This document shows, piece by piece, positions 9,459-18,431 of a stretch of 64,000 nt of DNA. The stretch is from JAWXBK01 sp040878185 (GTDB lineage Bacteria; Pseudomonadota; Alphaproteobacteria; Dongiales; Dongiaceae). The first letter of the stretch is position 1, and each line of letters opens with the position of its first letter. A program made the translations under genes and the position numbers. The notes beneath the pieces were generated by a model. The model searched no databases. It saw only the letters and a program-made list of their open reading frames with translations, and was not told where the DNA came from. The DNA lies in NCBI GenBank assembly GCA_040878185.1, contig JBBDMS010000031.1, positions 41,463 through 105,462 on the forward strand, written 5' to 3'.

Positions 9459-9860
9459 CTACCCCTCGGTCTTGGCCTTGCGCGGCAGTCCGTCGGCCAG
9501 ATGCACCCAGGGCAGTTGCTCGCTGGTGTACATATGCGCCTCGGGTGCTGCGATTGTCGGGTCATCGAGTGTCGCCGCGAGGATGTGAATCTCGGTCGGC
9601 CAGCGATCGCCGCGATAAGCGAGCGGCGTGCCGCAATGGTCGCAGAACGAACGGGTGACGCCGGGCGAGCTGTCGAACTCTTTCGGCGCGCCTCTGGTCC
9701 AGCGGAAGCGCTCGCGCAGGATGCCGGCATAGGTCGCAAACGCGGAGCCGGTCGCCCGGCGGCAATCGCTGCAATGACAATGCGCCGACCAGCGCGGCGG
9801 CCACGGCGCCTCATAGCGCACGTCGCCGCACAGGCAGCCTCCTTCGACCTGGTCCGTCAT
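9459..9860 (-). CDS. GFA-family (CENP-V/GFA domain) zinc protein
   Basis: A 133-residue protein of the glutathione-dependent formaldehyde-activating enzyme (GFA) domain family. The zinc-binding pattern is complete: Cys9 and Cys11 in GGCLCGDV, the cluster HCHCSDC (Cys28, 30, 33), and FCDHCG (Cys73, 76). Founding members were proposed to speed the reaction of formaldehyde with glutathione, but most homologues have no proven activity. Location near demethylating dehydrogenases and oxidases that release formaldehyde makes a one-carbon role plausible but unproven. ATG 9860 is chosen because the GFA domain then starts within the first ten residues. An upstream in-frame start would only add low-complexity residues. 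Confidence 0.82.
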   Translation of the reverse strand: MTDQVEGGCLCGDVRYEAPWPPRWSAHCHCSDCRRATGSAFATYAGILRERFRWTRGAPKEFDSSPGVTRSFCDHCGTPLAYRGDRWPTEIHILAATLDDPTIAAPEAHMYTSEQLPWVHLADGLPRKAKTEG

Positions 9861-9976
9861 TGCCCCATCCCCCGGAAGACCGCCCGATTGCCCTTCAGGA
9901 TCGCCCCCGGGCCGGATCATCGCGCCGGTACGGGCGGAGAGGCAAGCGGGGTCCGGAAGGTCCCGCCCAAACGAAA

Positions 9977-10000
9977 CGGGCGCCCTCGAAAGAGCGCCCG
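9977..10000 (-). terminator. Hairpin terminator downstream of the exported-protein pair
   Basis: Reading the minus strand, an inverted repeat with arms gggcgc and gcgccc is followed by a T-rich stretch (cgtttcgttt). It lies about 60 bases after the stop at 10062 and fits a Rho-independent terminator for the 10062-11671 operon. Confidence 0.5.
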
Positions 10001-10061
10001 CATCGTGGGCTATGTGGTGCGGGTCGCGTACAAGGCAGGGCGCCGACGCGAAGGTTCGCGC

Positions 10062-10865
10062 TTACGAACCGCCGAGCGATTCCCAGAACTCGATATTGCT
10101 GTTGATGACCATGCGGTCATGCGTGCCGATCAGGCAGGCGCGCATCGTGCCGATATGATGCGTCACGTCGACCTTCTGCCGGCAGGTTTCGTGCAGCGCT
10201 GTCGTCCGTTCGATCGCCGCGGGATCGATCGTCTCGGCGATGCCGTTGTCGAACGCTTCGACCAGAAGATGTCCGTCGGAGTCGGTGCTCGTCCGGCTCA
10301 CCGGCAGAGCATTGATCATCACGTTGGTGACGCGAATCGCATCGGCCTGCTCGCCGCTCGCATCGAAGAACTCGGTTGCCTGCGTGCGATAGGCACCGGT
10401 CGCGAGTGCGATCTCGTCCGGCGATTGCGGATCGGGATCGTCGGCCGACGCATCGGGCAGCATCGAAACATCGCTGCCGACCATGACGGCGACCGACGTG
10501 AGGCCGAGCGCTGCCATGGCGGCGGGCGCCAGCGTCGCGCGAACCGAGGTAAAACCGCGGCTCGATTCATAAGCGAGATAGTCCGCGGCCGGCAGTTCGA
10601 TCTGGCTGCCATCCGCTTTGGTGCCGATCAGCGCGATGTCGGCGCCATCGACGGGAGTGTAGCCGGCACCGTGCGCCGGGTTGTCGCGCGGCTGCTGTAG
10701 GCAGAAGCTGCTGATCTCGGCTTTGCAGCCGGTCTCGTCGCATTGCATGACGAGTGGTTCGTTCATCGCGACGAGGCCGAGCACTTGCGGGGCTGCGCCG
10801 GCCGCGCCGGCGCCCGCCACAATCGCGGCGCCGGTCAGCAGAGCAAAGCGGATTGGTGCGATCAT
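10062..10865 (-). CDS. Exported protein of unknown function, second of a tandem paralogue pair
   Basis: A 267-residue protein with a clear Sec signal peptide (basic MIAPIR, hydrophobic stretch, Ala-rich cleavage region near residue 24). I do not recognise the family. It is paralogous to the gene immediately upstream. Both share APQVLGL/SPQVLGL after the signal, a Cys pair around residues 40-60 leading to FCLQ, the block EIALATGAYR, a further Cys in the last third, and the ending FW..-GGS. The cysteines suggest a disulfide-bonded periplasmic domain. ATG 10865 overlaps the upstream stop by four bases (ATGA), so the pair is translationally coupled. Confidence 0.75.
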   Translation of the reverse strand: MIAPIRFALLTGAAIVAGAGAAGAAPQVLGLVAMNEPLVMQCDETGCKAEISSFCLQQPRDNPAHGAGYTPVDGADIALIGTKADGSQIELPAADYLAYESSRGFTSVRATLAPAAMAALGLTSVAVMVGSDVSMLPDASADDPDPQSPDEIALATGAYRTQATEFFDASGEQADAIRVTNVMINALPVSRTSTDSDGHLLVEAFDNGIAETIDPAAIERTTALHETCRQKVDVTHHIGTMRACLIGTHDRMVINSNIEFWESLGGS

Positions 10866-11671
10866 GATCCACCCACCTCTTTCCAGAACTCGCGATTCTC
10901 TTCGCCCATCAGATCGGCATGGCGCAACGTCAGGCAGTCCCGCATCGTGAGCGCGGTGCCGGCCTCCGACGACATGCGGCAATAATTGTAGAGCTCCTTC
11001 GCCTTGGCGAGGCCCTCATCCGTAACTTGCGCTGTCATGTCGGCGGTAACGGTCTGCGTCCAGAGCCCGTCGCGCGTCGCATCGTCCTCGCGCTGGCCCG
11101 GCGGCAATGAGTTGATCAGCAGGTTGGTGAGCCGCGCCGCGTCGCCGGTCTTGCCCGGCGCCTCGAAACGGATCGCCGCCGCATCGCGATAGGCGCCGGT
11201 CGCCAGGGCGATTTCCGCCTCGCTCTGCGGATTGACGTCACCCGTTTCCGCAACCGGGATGAGCGAGGCGCGCGGTGCGACCTCGATCCACGCACGCGCG
11301 CCGTCGAGCGCGGCGATCGTTGCGGTCGGGATCGCGATGCGGACGGAGGTGAAGCCGACCAGCGCCGTCATGTGCGCGAGATCGCCGCCTTCGAGCCGCG
11401 TGTAGCTGCCGTCATGGCGCTCGACCACGATCGTCATGCGGCTGCCTTCGGCAAGCCGGTAGCTCTGTCCGTGCGAGGGCGCGTCGCGCGCTTCCTGCAG
11501 GCAGAAGGTGGAGAGATGGGCGGTGCATTCGCCTGACTGGCAGATCAGAGGCACCGGCAGGCCGCTGCTGGCCATCAGGCCGAGCACCTGCGGCGAGGCC
11601 GCGGCGGGCATTGTGCCGCCGACAAGGACGGCTGCGAGCAGAAACGCTGCGAGTGCGATCGATCGAGGCAT
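10862..11671 (-). CDS. Exported protein of unknown function, first of a tandem paralogue pair
   Basis: About 269 residues with an N-terminal signal peptide (MPRSIALAAFLLAAVLVGG, Ala-Ala-Ala-Ser cleavage region). It shares with the downstream gene the mature start SPQVLGLMA, paired cysteines leading to STFCLQE, the block EIALATGAYR and the ending EFW-GGS, so the two arose by tandem duplication. No catalytic motif was recognised. The start is ATG 11671, eight bases after a strong ribosome-binding site (gggaggg on the minus strand); the TTG three bases upstream is an alternative. It probably begins the operon and is divergent from the mttB-like gene across a 385-base gap. Confidence 0.75.
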   Translation of the reverse strand: MPRSIALAAFLLAAVLVGGTMPAAASPQVLGLMASSGLPVPLICQSGECTAHLSTFCLQEARDAPSHGQSYRLAEGSRMTIVVERHDGSYTRLEGGDLAHMTALVGFTSVRIAIPTATIAALDGARAWIEVAPRASLIPVAETGDVNPQSEAEIALATGAYRDAAAIRFEAPGKTGDAARLTNLLINSLPPGQREDDATRDGLWTQTVTADMTAQVTDEGLAKAKELYNYCRMSSEAGTALTMRDCLTLRHADLMGEENREFWKEVGGS

Positions 11672-12056
11672 CAAGCGGACCCTCCCTTCGCCGCGGCGAC
11701 AGGGTCCGAAGACAAACGGGGCGCCAGAAGGCCCACCGAACCGGCCCGATTGCCCCGCAAGGTCCCGGATCGTGTCTCCGGATTGCGGTGCCGTTCGGAG
11801 AGAATCGCACCCGTCCGGCGGTGGGTCAACGCCACGATGGCGTGACCAATGCGGGGCAGGCGGGGCGGGGTGCCGCGGAGCCGGCGGTTACCGCCGCGAA
11901 ATCCCGGCAAAGTGGCGGAATCCGGGCGCGAACGCGCAAGGGCCGGTCGCGGCTTGGCAAGATTGCGGGCGCCTTCAATCCCGTTATGCAACGATAGGAA
12001 TGGTATTCGGCGCCGTGCGGCGCCGGTTCGATCGGGAAGCAGGAGTGACTTCAGGC
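11672..12056. other. Divergent intergenic region without a recognised gene
   Basis: 385 bases between the exported-protein pair (minus) and the first mttB-like gene (plus). It should contain both promoters. I see the two ribosome-binding sites (gggaggg at the left edge, aggag at 12041-12045) but no convincing coding region, riboswitch or strong palindrome. Confidence 0.5.
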
Positions 12057-13634
12057 ATGGACGACGCGAATCGCGCACCAGGCGAGGGTACGGGCAACGA
12101 AGGTCGCGGCCGGCGCGCGCGCGGCGGTGCCGAGGCGCGGCGGGCGCTGCGCACCAAGCTCAATATCGAGCAGCTCCCCTATATCTCGCGCAAGATTCCG
12201 CTGACGACCGTCCTCGACGAGGAAGGGCTGGTGCTGATGGAGCGCAATGCCGACATCATTCTCGAGGAAATCGGCATCGAGTTCCGCGACGACGAGGAAT
12301 GCCTGACGCTGTGGCGCGATGCCGGCGCCGACGTGAAGGGAACGCGCGTTCATTTCCCGAAAGGCCTGCCGCGCTCGATCATCCAGAAATCCGCGCCGCG
12401 CGAATATATCCAGCATGCGCGCAATCCCGATCGCAACGTGAAGATCGGCGGCGATGCGACCGTGTTCGCGCCGGTCTACGGGCCGCCGTTCATCCGTACA
12501 CTCGACGAGGGCCGCCGCTACGCGACGATCGAAGATTTCCGCAATTTCGTGAAGATGACCTACATGACGCCCGCCTTGCATCATTCGGGCGGCACGGTCT
12601 GCGAGCCCGTCGATCTGCCGGTGAACAAGCGGCATCTCGACATGGTCTATTCGCACATGAAGCTTTCGGACAAGCCGTTCATGGGCTCGGTCACGCATCC
12701 CTCGCGCGCGCAGGATACCGTCGAGATGGCGAAGATCCTGTTCGGCGAGGATTTCATCCAGAAGAACACCGTCATTACCAGCCTGATCAACGCCAATTCG
12801 CCGATGGTATGGGACGGCACGATGCTCGGCGCGCTCAAGGTCTATGCGCGCAACAATCAGGGCTGCATCATATCGCCGTTCATTCTAGCCGGCGCGATGA
12901 GCCCGGTGACGGTCGCGGGCACGCTGGCGCAGGTGCTGGCCGAAGTGCTCGCGGGCGCCGCAACGGCGCAGCTCGTGCGGCCCGGCGCGCCGGTCATCTT
13001 CGGCGTCTTCGCGAGTTCGATCTCGATGCAGTCGGGCGCGCCGACCTTCGGCACGCCGGAGCCGTCGCTGGTCAGCATCGCGGCGGCGCAGCTCGCGCGG
13101 CGGCTCGGTCTGCCGTTCCGCACCGGCGGCTGTCTCTGCGCATCCAAGGTGCCGGATGCGCAGGCCGCCTATGAAAGCGCCCAGACGATCCTGACATCGC
13201 TGCTCTGCGGCACGAATTTCGTTTTGCATGCGGCCGGCTGGCTCGAGGGCGGGCTCGTCTCGTCCTACGAGAAGTTCGTGATGGATGCCGATCAGCTCGG
13301 CATGATGCAGGTGCTCGCGAAGGGTATCGATCTGACCGAGAACGGCCAGGCGCTCGATGCGATCCGCGAAGTCGGGCCGGGCAGTCATTATCTCGGCTGC
13401 GCGCATACCCAGGCGAATTTCGAGAACGCGTTCTATCGTTCGAGCATCGCCGACAATAACAGCTACGAGCAGTGGCTCGCCGAGGGCGAGCAGGACGCCT
13501 ACACGCGCGCCAACGGCATCTACAAGCGGTTGCTGCGCGAGTTTGAAGCGCCGGCGCTCGATCCGGGCATCGACGAGGCACTGCTCGACTTCGTCAATCA
13601 GCGCAAGGCGGCGGAACCGGATTCGAACGTATAG
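12057..13634 (+). CDS. MttB-family (trimethylamine/betaine) methyltransferase, non-pyrrolysine
   Basis: A 525-residue member of the trimethylamine methyltransferase superfamily (COG5598). The frame is open throughout with no internal amber codon, so this is the non-pyrrolysine branch. Characterised relatives such as MtgB demethylate glycine betaine or other quaternary amines onto a corrinoid protein. Conserved blocks include GPPFIRTLDEGRRY, GTPEPSLVSIAAAQLARRLGLP and the C-terminal EVGPGSHYLGCAHT segment. The N-terminus to about residue 40 is Arg/Gly-rich. ATG 12057 follows aggag by 11 bases. No corrinoid protein gene is seen nearby. The last ten codons are almost duplicated at the end of the next gene. 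Substrate is inferred from the betaine context. Confidence 0.82.
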   Translation: MDDANRAPGEGTGNEGRGRRARGGAEARRALRTKLNIEQLPYISRKIPLTTVLDEEGLVLMERNADIILEEIGIEFRDDEECLTLWRDAGADVKGTRVHFPKGLPRSIIQKSAPREYIQHARNPDRNVKIGGDATVFAPVYGPPFIRTLDEGRRYATIEDFRNFVKMTYMTPALHHSGGTVCEPVDLPVNKRHLDMVYSHMKLSDKPFMGSVTHPSRAQDTVEMAKILFGEDFIQKNTVITSLINANSPMVWDGTMLGALKVYARNNQGCIISPFILAGAMSPVTVAGTLAQVLAEVLAGAATAQLVRPGAPVIFGVFASSISMQSGAPTFGTPEPSLVSIAAAQLARRLGLPFRTGGCLCASKVPDAQAAYESAQTILTSLLCGTNFVLHAAGWLEGGLVSSYEKFVMDADQLGMMQVLAKGIDLTENGQALDAIREVGPGSHYLGCAHTQANFENAFYRSSIADNNSYEQWLAEGEQDAYTRANGIYKRLLREFEAPALDPGIDEALLDFVNQRKAAEPDSNV

Positions 13635-13636
13635 GC
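13601..13636 (+). repeat. Left copy of a 36-bp direct repeat flanking the DUF4238 insert
   Basis: This 36-base segment covers the last codons and stop of the first mttB-like gene. It matches 14736-14771 at 33 of 36 positions by hand alignment. Both copies encode RKAAEPDSNV and a stop in the same frame. Together they bracket about 1.1 kb of visibly lower-GC DNA. Confidence 0.85.
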
Positions 13637-13686
13637 GGCGCCGCTAGAACCACCGCAGTAGTGCGTCGCAGCTCGGGTAGTTTGTC

Positions 13687-14769
13687 ATGGCACCAGAAAG
13701 ACGCCGCAATCATTTTATCCCAATATTTCTGCTAAATCGCTTTGCTTCAAAATCCAATGAGAAGAAGAAAATCTTCAAAATTTGGGAAATCTCGAAGAGT
13801 TCACTACCCAGGTTAATGAGCACCCGGAATGTTGGGTTTGAAAGGGATTTCTATGGGGGTGAGGATACAGGAATCGAAGTTGCCTTTTCTAAGGAGGAGT
13901 CAAATTTTGGCCAAGTGTTAACAGACATAGATCGTGGCCGATCTCCAAGCGAGTTAAATGACGAATTGACGAGGTTCGTGTGGCTCCAAACAATTCGAAC
14001 AAGGGCGCTCAGGCTTCAGTTCGAAAGCTTAGGTCAGTTGTTATTCGATATGCTTCAGGAAGACGAAGTTGTTTTAGCTCTTGTTGATAAGATCAAGTCG
14101 GATTTTATCACTAACCAAGATCGCCACATCGAAGCAGAGATCAAGAAACTACCGCCGCATCAAAGGGCCACCGCTAGAGTCAGGGCGCGCCATCCAGTGG
14201 CTCGTTCAATTATCGGCAAGATGTTAACCGAGAGAATTACCCCCGAGTACCTTGCAAAACAGATAGATTCACTCCGAGCAAGGGCTAACGATCAACGGTT
14301 GTTCGAAAAATCAGCCGTGTCAGGTCAGTTGCGAGGGCTAAGGAAGCTAATTGAGGAGGGGGTATCCCCGCCGCACTTTCAGCCTGCGAGTTGGGTAGTG
14401 ATGCAGAGTGGCCCCGATCAAGTTTATCTAGGTGACCTATGCGCGTTCTCAATTTCAGATTCCGGTGAAACCGGATCGCTAATGAAACATGGAAAGAATT
14501 GGGACGAAGTATACTTTCCAATTAGCTCAAAAATGATCTTGGTTGCACGGAAGGGTGCCGGGCATCCTCGACTTACAAATGACGAGGTGAACATGGCGTC
14601 AGTTGAGCACTCATTGAAGTATATTTATGCAAAGGAGTGTCCGCCAGCTATCGATCATTTGCGGGATCGCATTGGGAAAAGAGCCGAAGTGATCACCAGA
14701 GCGGAAGCGGAATCGATCCTTTTCGATTCAGTGCTGCGCAAGGCGGCCGAGCCGGATTCGAACGTCTAG
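13687..14769 (+). CDS. DUF4238-type protein in a low-GC insert
   Basis: A 360-residue protein whose N-terminus (RRRNHFIPIFLLNRFAS) matches the usual opening of DUF4238 proteins, a family of unknown function often found in accessory DNA. Residues around 95-215 form charged helices, and a later segment (PASWVVMQSGPDQVYLGDLC) is typical of the family's middle region. Codon use is strikingly unlike all neighbours: many A/T-ending codons against the strong G/C-ending bias elsewhere, indicating recent horizontal acquisition. The last ten codons are a copy of the mttB-like gene's tail, so the reading frame probably now ends in captured sequence. It has no signal peptide or membrane segment. An anti-phage or toxin role is possible but unsupported. 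Confidence 0.75.
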   Translation: MAPERRRNHFIPIFLLNRFASKSNEKKKIFKIWEISKSSLPRLMSTRNVGFERDFYGGEDTGIEVAFSKEESNFGQVLTDIDRGRSPSELNDELTRFVWLQTIRTRALRLQFESLGQLLFDMLQEDEVVLALVDKIKSDFITNQDRHIEAEIKKLPPHQRATARVRARHPVARSIIGKMLTERITPEYLAKQIDSLRARANDQRLFEKSAVSGQLRGLRKLIEEGVSPPHFQPASWVVMQSGPDQVYLGDLCAFSISDSGETGSLMKHGKNWDEVYFPISSKMILVARKGAGHPRLTNDEVNMASVEHSLKYIYAKECPPAIDHLRDRIGKRAEVITRAEAESILFDSVLRKAAEPDSNV

Positions 14770-14771
14770 GC
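14736..14771 (+). repeat. Right copy of the 36-bp direct repeat flanking the DUF4238 insert
   Basis: Matches 13601-13636 with three substitutions and provides the stop codon of the DUF4238 reading frame. Because soxG follows 26 bases later, this copy is probably the ancestral 3' end of the mttB-like gene, and the left copy came with, or was created by, the insertion. Confidence 0.8.
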
Positions 14772-14797
14772 GCCGCACCGAGCCGCTGTTGCCGGTC

Positions 14798-15421
14798 TTA
14801 CGCGTCTTCTTCGACGGCGATGCCGAACTCGGCGCCGGCACGTTCGAGCCATTGCCAGAGATAGTCTGCATAGCTGATCGCGACATGGAGATCGAAGCGC
14901 GGTTCGCTGTCGATCTGTTCGATGATGACGTTGGCGCGGGCGAGGCCGGTCTGTGCGCATTGGCCCGGCCCGAACCGGTCGGGATGCAGATCGAGCCCGC
15001 ACCCGCAATTGATGAGGTCGCGCGCCGATCGCCCTGCGAGCGAGATCGTCGTGCGCATGTCGGATTGATCGATCGCCATCGCATACTGGCCCGAGAGCGC
15101 GGCGATCAGCGCCGGCATCGAGACCGCTTCGCGCCCCGGAGGCCCGAGCAGCAGCCATTCGTCGGGCCCGAGCCAGAGCAGGCGCAGATCGCCGGTCTGG
15201 GCGACGCGGTTCGCTTCGGGCAAGGCAAGGCCGGTCGTCCCGCGGATCGCATCGCGGAAGCGCGCATCCTCGACCCGGCCGCGCAGCAGGATGCGGCAGC
15301 GATGCGGCCGCTCGGAAAGACGCACGCCGGCTTTCGGCTGCCGGGTGCGGTCGGTTGCGTCCGCGCGGGCGCGGAGGCCGAGATGTGCGAGCGCCGAGCG
15401 GCGGAGATAGGTTTCAGCCAC
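14798..15421 (-). CDS. soxG: Sarcosine oxidase subunit gamma
   Basis: A 207-residue gamma subunit of heterotetrameric sarcosine oxidase, which helps form the complex converting sarcosine, tetrahydrofolate and oxygen to glycine, methylene-THF and hydrogen peroxide in the cytoplasm. The family's core is visible: RLLWLGPDEWLLLGP, then DQSDMRTTISLAGRSARDLINCGCGLDLHP, and the late ISYADYLWQWL. GTG 15421 is preferred because it overlaps the soxA stop by eight bases, the usual coupling in sox operons, and gives the usual length. An in-frame upstream start would add an Arg/Ser-rich tail lying wholly inside soxA. It is the last gene of the operon. Confidence 0.88.
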   Translation of the reverse strand: MAETYLRRSALAHLGLRARADATDRTRQPKAGVRLSERPHRCRILLRGRVEDARFRDAIRGTTGLALPEANRVAQTGDLRLLWLGPDEWLLLGPPGREAVSMPALIAALSGQYAMAIDQSDMRTTISLAGRSARDLINCGCGLDLHPDRFGPGQCAQTGLARANVIIEQIDSEPRFDLHVAISYADYLWQWLERAGAEFGIAVEEDA

Positions 15422-18400
15422 GGAGCCGGGTTCCTTCCGGATCGAAGAAGACCGGCGAGACGATCTTTGCGCGGATTGAGCGGTCGCCGAGCGGCAGCGA
15501 GACGGTATCGCCCATGCGGCGGCGGCCATCGTCCACCATTGCGAGCGCGATCGAGCTGTCGCAATTGGGGCTGAAATAGCTCGAGCTCACATAGCCGATC
15601 ATCGGCATCGGCGGTTTCGGATAAAGCTCGCCGACGATCTGCGCACCTTCGGGAATGACCTCGCTCGGATTCTCGGTCGCGAGCCCGACGAGCTGGCGGC
15701 GATCGTCGCGCGCGGTATCGCTACGCAGCAGCGAGCGCTTGCCGATGAAGTCGGGCTTGCTCATGTCGACCATCCAGCCGGCGCCGAGATCGGCAGCGGT
15801 CGTCGTGCCGTCGGTCTCGCGACCGACGATGAAATAGCCCTTCTCGGCGCGGAGCACGTGGATCGCCTCGGTGCCGTAGGGGACGATGCCGTATTTCTCG
15901 CCGGCCGCCATGCAGGCCTGCCATAAGGCCTGACCCCAGCTTGCCGGCACGTTGATCTCGAAACTCAGATCGCCGGTGAACGAGACCCGCATGATGCGCG
16001 CCGGAATGCCGGCGACGCGGCCGGTGCGCCAGCTCATGAACGGGAACGACGCCGCATCGAGCGCGACCTCGTCGGTCAGCTCGGCCAGCAGCTTGCGGCT
16101 CTCGGGCCCGGTGAGCGAGACGGTCGCCCATTGCTCGGTGACACCCGTGCAATAGACGCGCAGGCCTGTCCATTCGCATTGCAGCCATTCCTCGAGCCAG
16201 TTGAGCACATAGGCGGCGTGGCCGCTCGTCGTGCTCATCAGGAACCGGTCGCTGGCGAGGCGCGCGGCAATGCCGTCGTCGATCACCAGCCCGTTCTCGC
16301 CCAGCATCACGCCGTAGCGGATGCGGCCGGGCTTGAGAGTCGAGAATTTGTTGGTGTAGACGCGGTCGAGAAACTCGGCCGCGTCCGGCCCACCGATCTC
16401 GATCTTGCCGAGAGTCGAAGCATCGAAGATCCCGACGGTCGTGCGCGCGACCTTGACCTCGCGCTGTACGGCATCGTGCATCGTCTCGCCGACGCGCGGG
16501 TAATAATGCGCGCGGTGCCACTGGCCGACATTCTCGAAGACGGCGCCATGCGCCTCGTGCCAGGCGTGGATCGGCGTGCGCCGCACCGGGTCGAGGAGCG
16601 CGCCGCGCTCATAGCCGGCGAAGGCGCCGAATGTGACGGGCGTGTAAGGCGGGCGGAAGGTCGTGGTGCCGATCTCGGGCGGCGTCCTGTTCTGCGCCTC
16701 GGCGAGAATGGCAAGCGCATTCACATTGCCGGTCTTACCCTGGTCGGTGCCCATGCCGGTCGTGGTGTAACGCTTCACATGCTCGATCGAGCGGTAGCCT
16801 TCGCGATTGGCGAGCGCGATATCCTCGGCGGTCACGTCGTTCTGGAAATCGACGAAGCGTTTGCCTGATCGGCCGGGCGCTACGCCGGTGGGAACCTGCC
16901 AGACCGGTTTCATCGGCGCGTCGGCGGGCTCGTTCTCGGCGCGCGGCGCGCGCCCGGCCACCACGCGGTCGCGCCCGGCACTGGCCGCTGCGGCTGCGCC
17001 GGCGCGGAAACCCTCGGAGAGACAGGCGGCAAGCGTGAAACTGCCATTGGCCGATCCGGCAACGCGCAAAGCCGGGGGTGCCGCATCCGGCAGGAACGCG
17101 GCGCTCGGTTCGTCGTAACGCAGGCTGCCGCGCGATTGCGAAAAAAGATGGACCGCCGGGTTCCAGCCGCCCGACATCATCAGCAGATCGCAGGCGAAAC
17201 TGCGCATACCGGCGGCACGAACTCTTGCGCCGTCGAACGGCGCGACGGTCGCGCCCGAAATCCGGCGATATCCATCGGTCCCGACGACCGCGTGGCCGCT
17301 GAGGATCTCGACGCCGCGTTCGCGCAAACGCTGAGGCAGCGCGCCGTCCGCCGCGTCGCGCAGATCGATCGCGGCGACCACGCTGCCGCCGGCATCCATG
17401 AAGTCGAGCGCGGCGCGATAGGCGCTGTCATTGTTGGTGAACAAAAGGGCCTTACGGCCGGCAAGCGCAGCATAACGCTGCGCATAGAGACGCGCGGCGT
17501 TCGCCAGCATGATGCCGGGCCGGTCATTATCGGCGAAGACCAGCGGTCGTTCGAGCGCGCCGGTCGCCAGCACGATCTGTTCCGCGCGGATCTTCCACAG
17601 CCGCTGGCGCGGCATCGGATCGTCGAGCGGTCGTGCGTCCGGATGGTCGCCGACGCGTTCGAGCGCCAGCAGCAGATTGTGATCGTACGACCCGAAGACC
17701 GTCGTGCGCGGCAGCAGGCGAACATTCCGCATCGCCGACAATTCGTCGAGCGTCGAGCGAAGCCACTCGGCTGCCGACCGGTCGTCGATGATGCGGCGCT
17801 CGGCGAGCAGCGTGCCGCCGGGCTCTTCCTGCTCGTCGGCGAGGACGATGCGTGCGCCGCTGCGCCCCGCGGCAAGCGCCGCCGCGAGACCGGCCGGGCC
17901 GGTGCCGACGATCAGCACGTCGCAATGGGCGTGCCGCTTGGCGTAGCGGTCGGTATCGGCTTCGACGGGCGCGTGGCCGAGGCCGGCAGCCTGGCGGATG
18001 ATGCGTTCGTAATACATCCACAGACGCGGCGAGCCGAGGAACGTCTTGTAATAGAAACCGGCCGGCAGCATTCGCGCGATCCGGTCGTTGATCGAGCCGA
18101 TATCGAACCCGACCGAGGGCCAGCAATTGAGGCTGCGCGCGACCAGCCCGTCGAACAGCGGCTGCATGGTGGCGCGCACGTTCGGCTCTTCCTGTGTGCC
18201 GGTCCCGAGCTGCACCAGCGCGTTCGGTTCCTCGACGCCGGCGGCAAGAAGACCGCGCGGACGGTGATACTTGAAACTGCGGGCGAGAAGATGGACGCCG
18301 TTCGCGACCAGCGCCGATGCGAGCGTATCGCCTGCATATCCTTCGTAGCGCCGGTCGTTGAACGTAAAGGAAAGAGGGTGCCCGCGATCGATGCGTCCGC

Positions 18401-18431
18401 CCTGCGGCAATCGGAAAGGTTGCCCGGTCAT
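15414..18431 (-). CDS. soxA: Sarcosine oxidase subunit alpha
   Basis: The 1005-residue large subunit, full length for the family. An N-terminal 2Fe-2S-ferredoxin-like fold binds near residues 20-100 (FNDRRYEGYAGDTLASAL, RSFKYHRPRG). An NAD-binding Rossmann domain follows with VLIVGTGPAGLAAALAAG near residue 175. The C-terminal folate-binding GcvT-like domain runs from about residue 590 (VGIFDASTLGKIEIGGPDAAEFLDR) to the end. It transfers the one-carbon unit released from sarcosine to tetrahydrofolate. Its ATG overlaps by four bases the stop of a glycosyltransferase-like gene, an unusual position because soxA normally follows soxD directly. soxG overlaps its 3' end. Confidence 0.95.
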   Translation of the reverse strand: MTGQPFRLPQGGRIDRGHPLSFTFNDRRYEGYAGDTLASALVANGVHLLARSFKYHRPRGLLAAGVEEPNALVQLGTGTQEEPNVRATMQPLFDGLVARSLNCWPSVGFDIGSINDRIARMLPAGFYYKTFLGSPRLWMYYERIIRQAAGLGHAPVEADTDRYAKRHAHCDVLIVGTGPAGLAAALAAGRSGARIVLADEQEEPGGTLLAERRIIDDRSAAEWLRSTLDELSAMRNVRLLPRTTVFGSYDHNLLLALERVGDHPDARPLDDPMPRQRLWKIRAEQIVLATGALERPLVFADNDRPGIMLANAARLYAQRYAALAGRKALLFTNNDSAYRAALDFMDAGGSVVAAIDLRDAADGALPQRLRERGVEILSGHAVVGTDGYRRISGATVAPFDGARVRAAGMRSFACDLLMMSGGWNPAVHLFSQSRGSLRYDEPSAAFLPDAAPPALRVAGSANGSFTLAACLSEGFRAGAAAAASAGRDRVVAGRAPRAENEPADAPMKPVWQVPTGVAPGRSGKRFVDFQNDVTAEDIALANREGYRSIEHVKRYTTTGMGTDQGKTGNVNALAILAEAQNRTPPEIGTTTFRPPYTPVTFGAFAGYERGALLDPVRRTPIHAWHEAHGAVFENVGQWHRAHYYPRVGETMHDAVQREVKVARTTVGIFDASTLGKIEIGGPDAAEFLDRVYTNKFSTLKPGRIRYGVMLGENGLVIDDGIAARLASDRFLMSTTSGHAAYVLNWLEEWLQCEWTGLRVYCTGVTEQWATVSLTGPESRKLLAELTDEVALDAASFPFMSWRTGRVAGIPARIMRVSFTGDLSFEINVPASWGQALWQACMAAGEKYGIVPYGTEAIHVLRAEKGYFIVGRETDGTTTAADLGAGWMVDMSKPDFIGKRSLLRSDTARDDRRQLVGLATENPSEVIPEGAQIVGELYPKPPMPMIGYVSSSYFSPNCDSSIALAMVDDGRRRMGDTVSLPLGDRSIRAKIVSPVFFDPEGTRLRG

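Noticed and set aside
12057..13634. Pyrrolysine-containing trimethylamine methyltransferase
   Set aside because: The frame has no internal amber codon and no pylBCD or pylST genes were seen; the same holds for 38568-40157.
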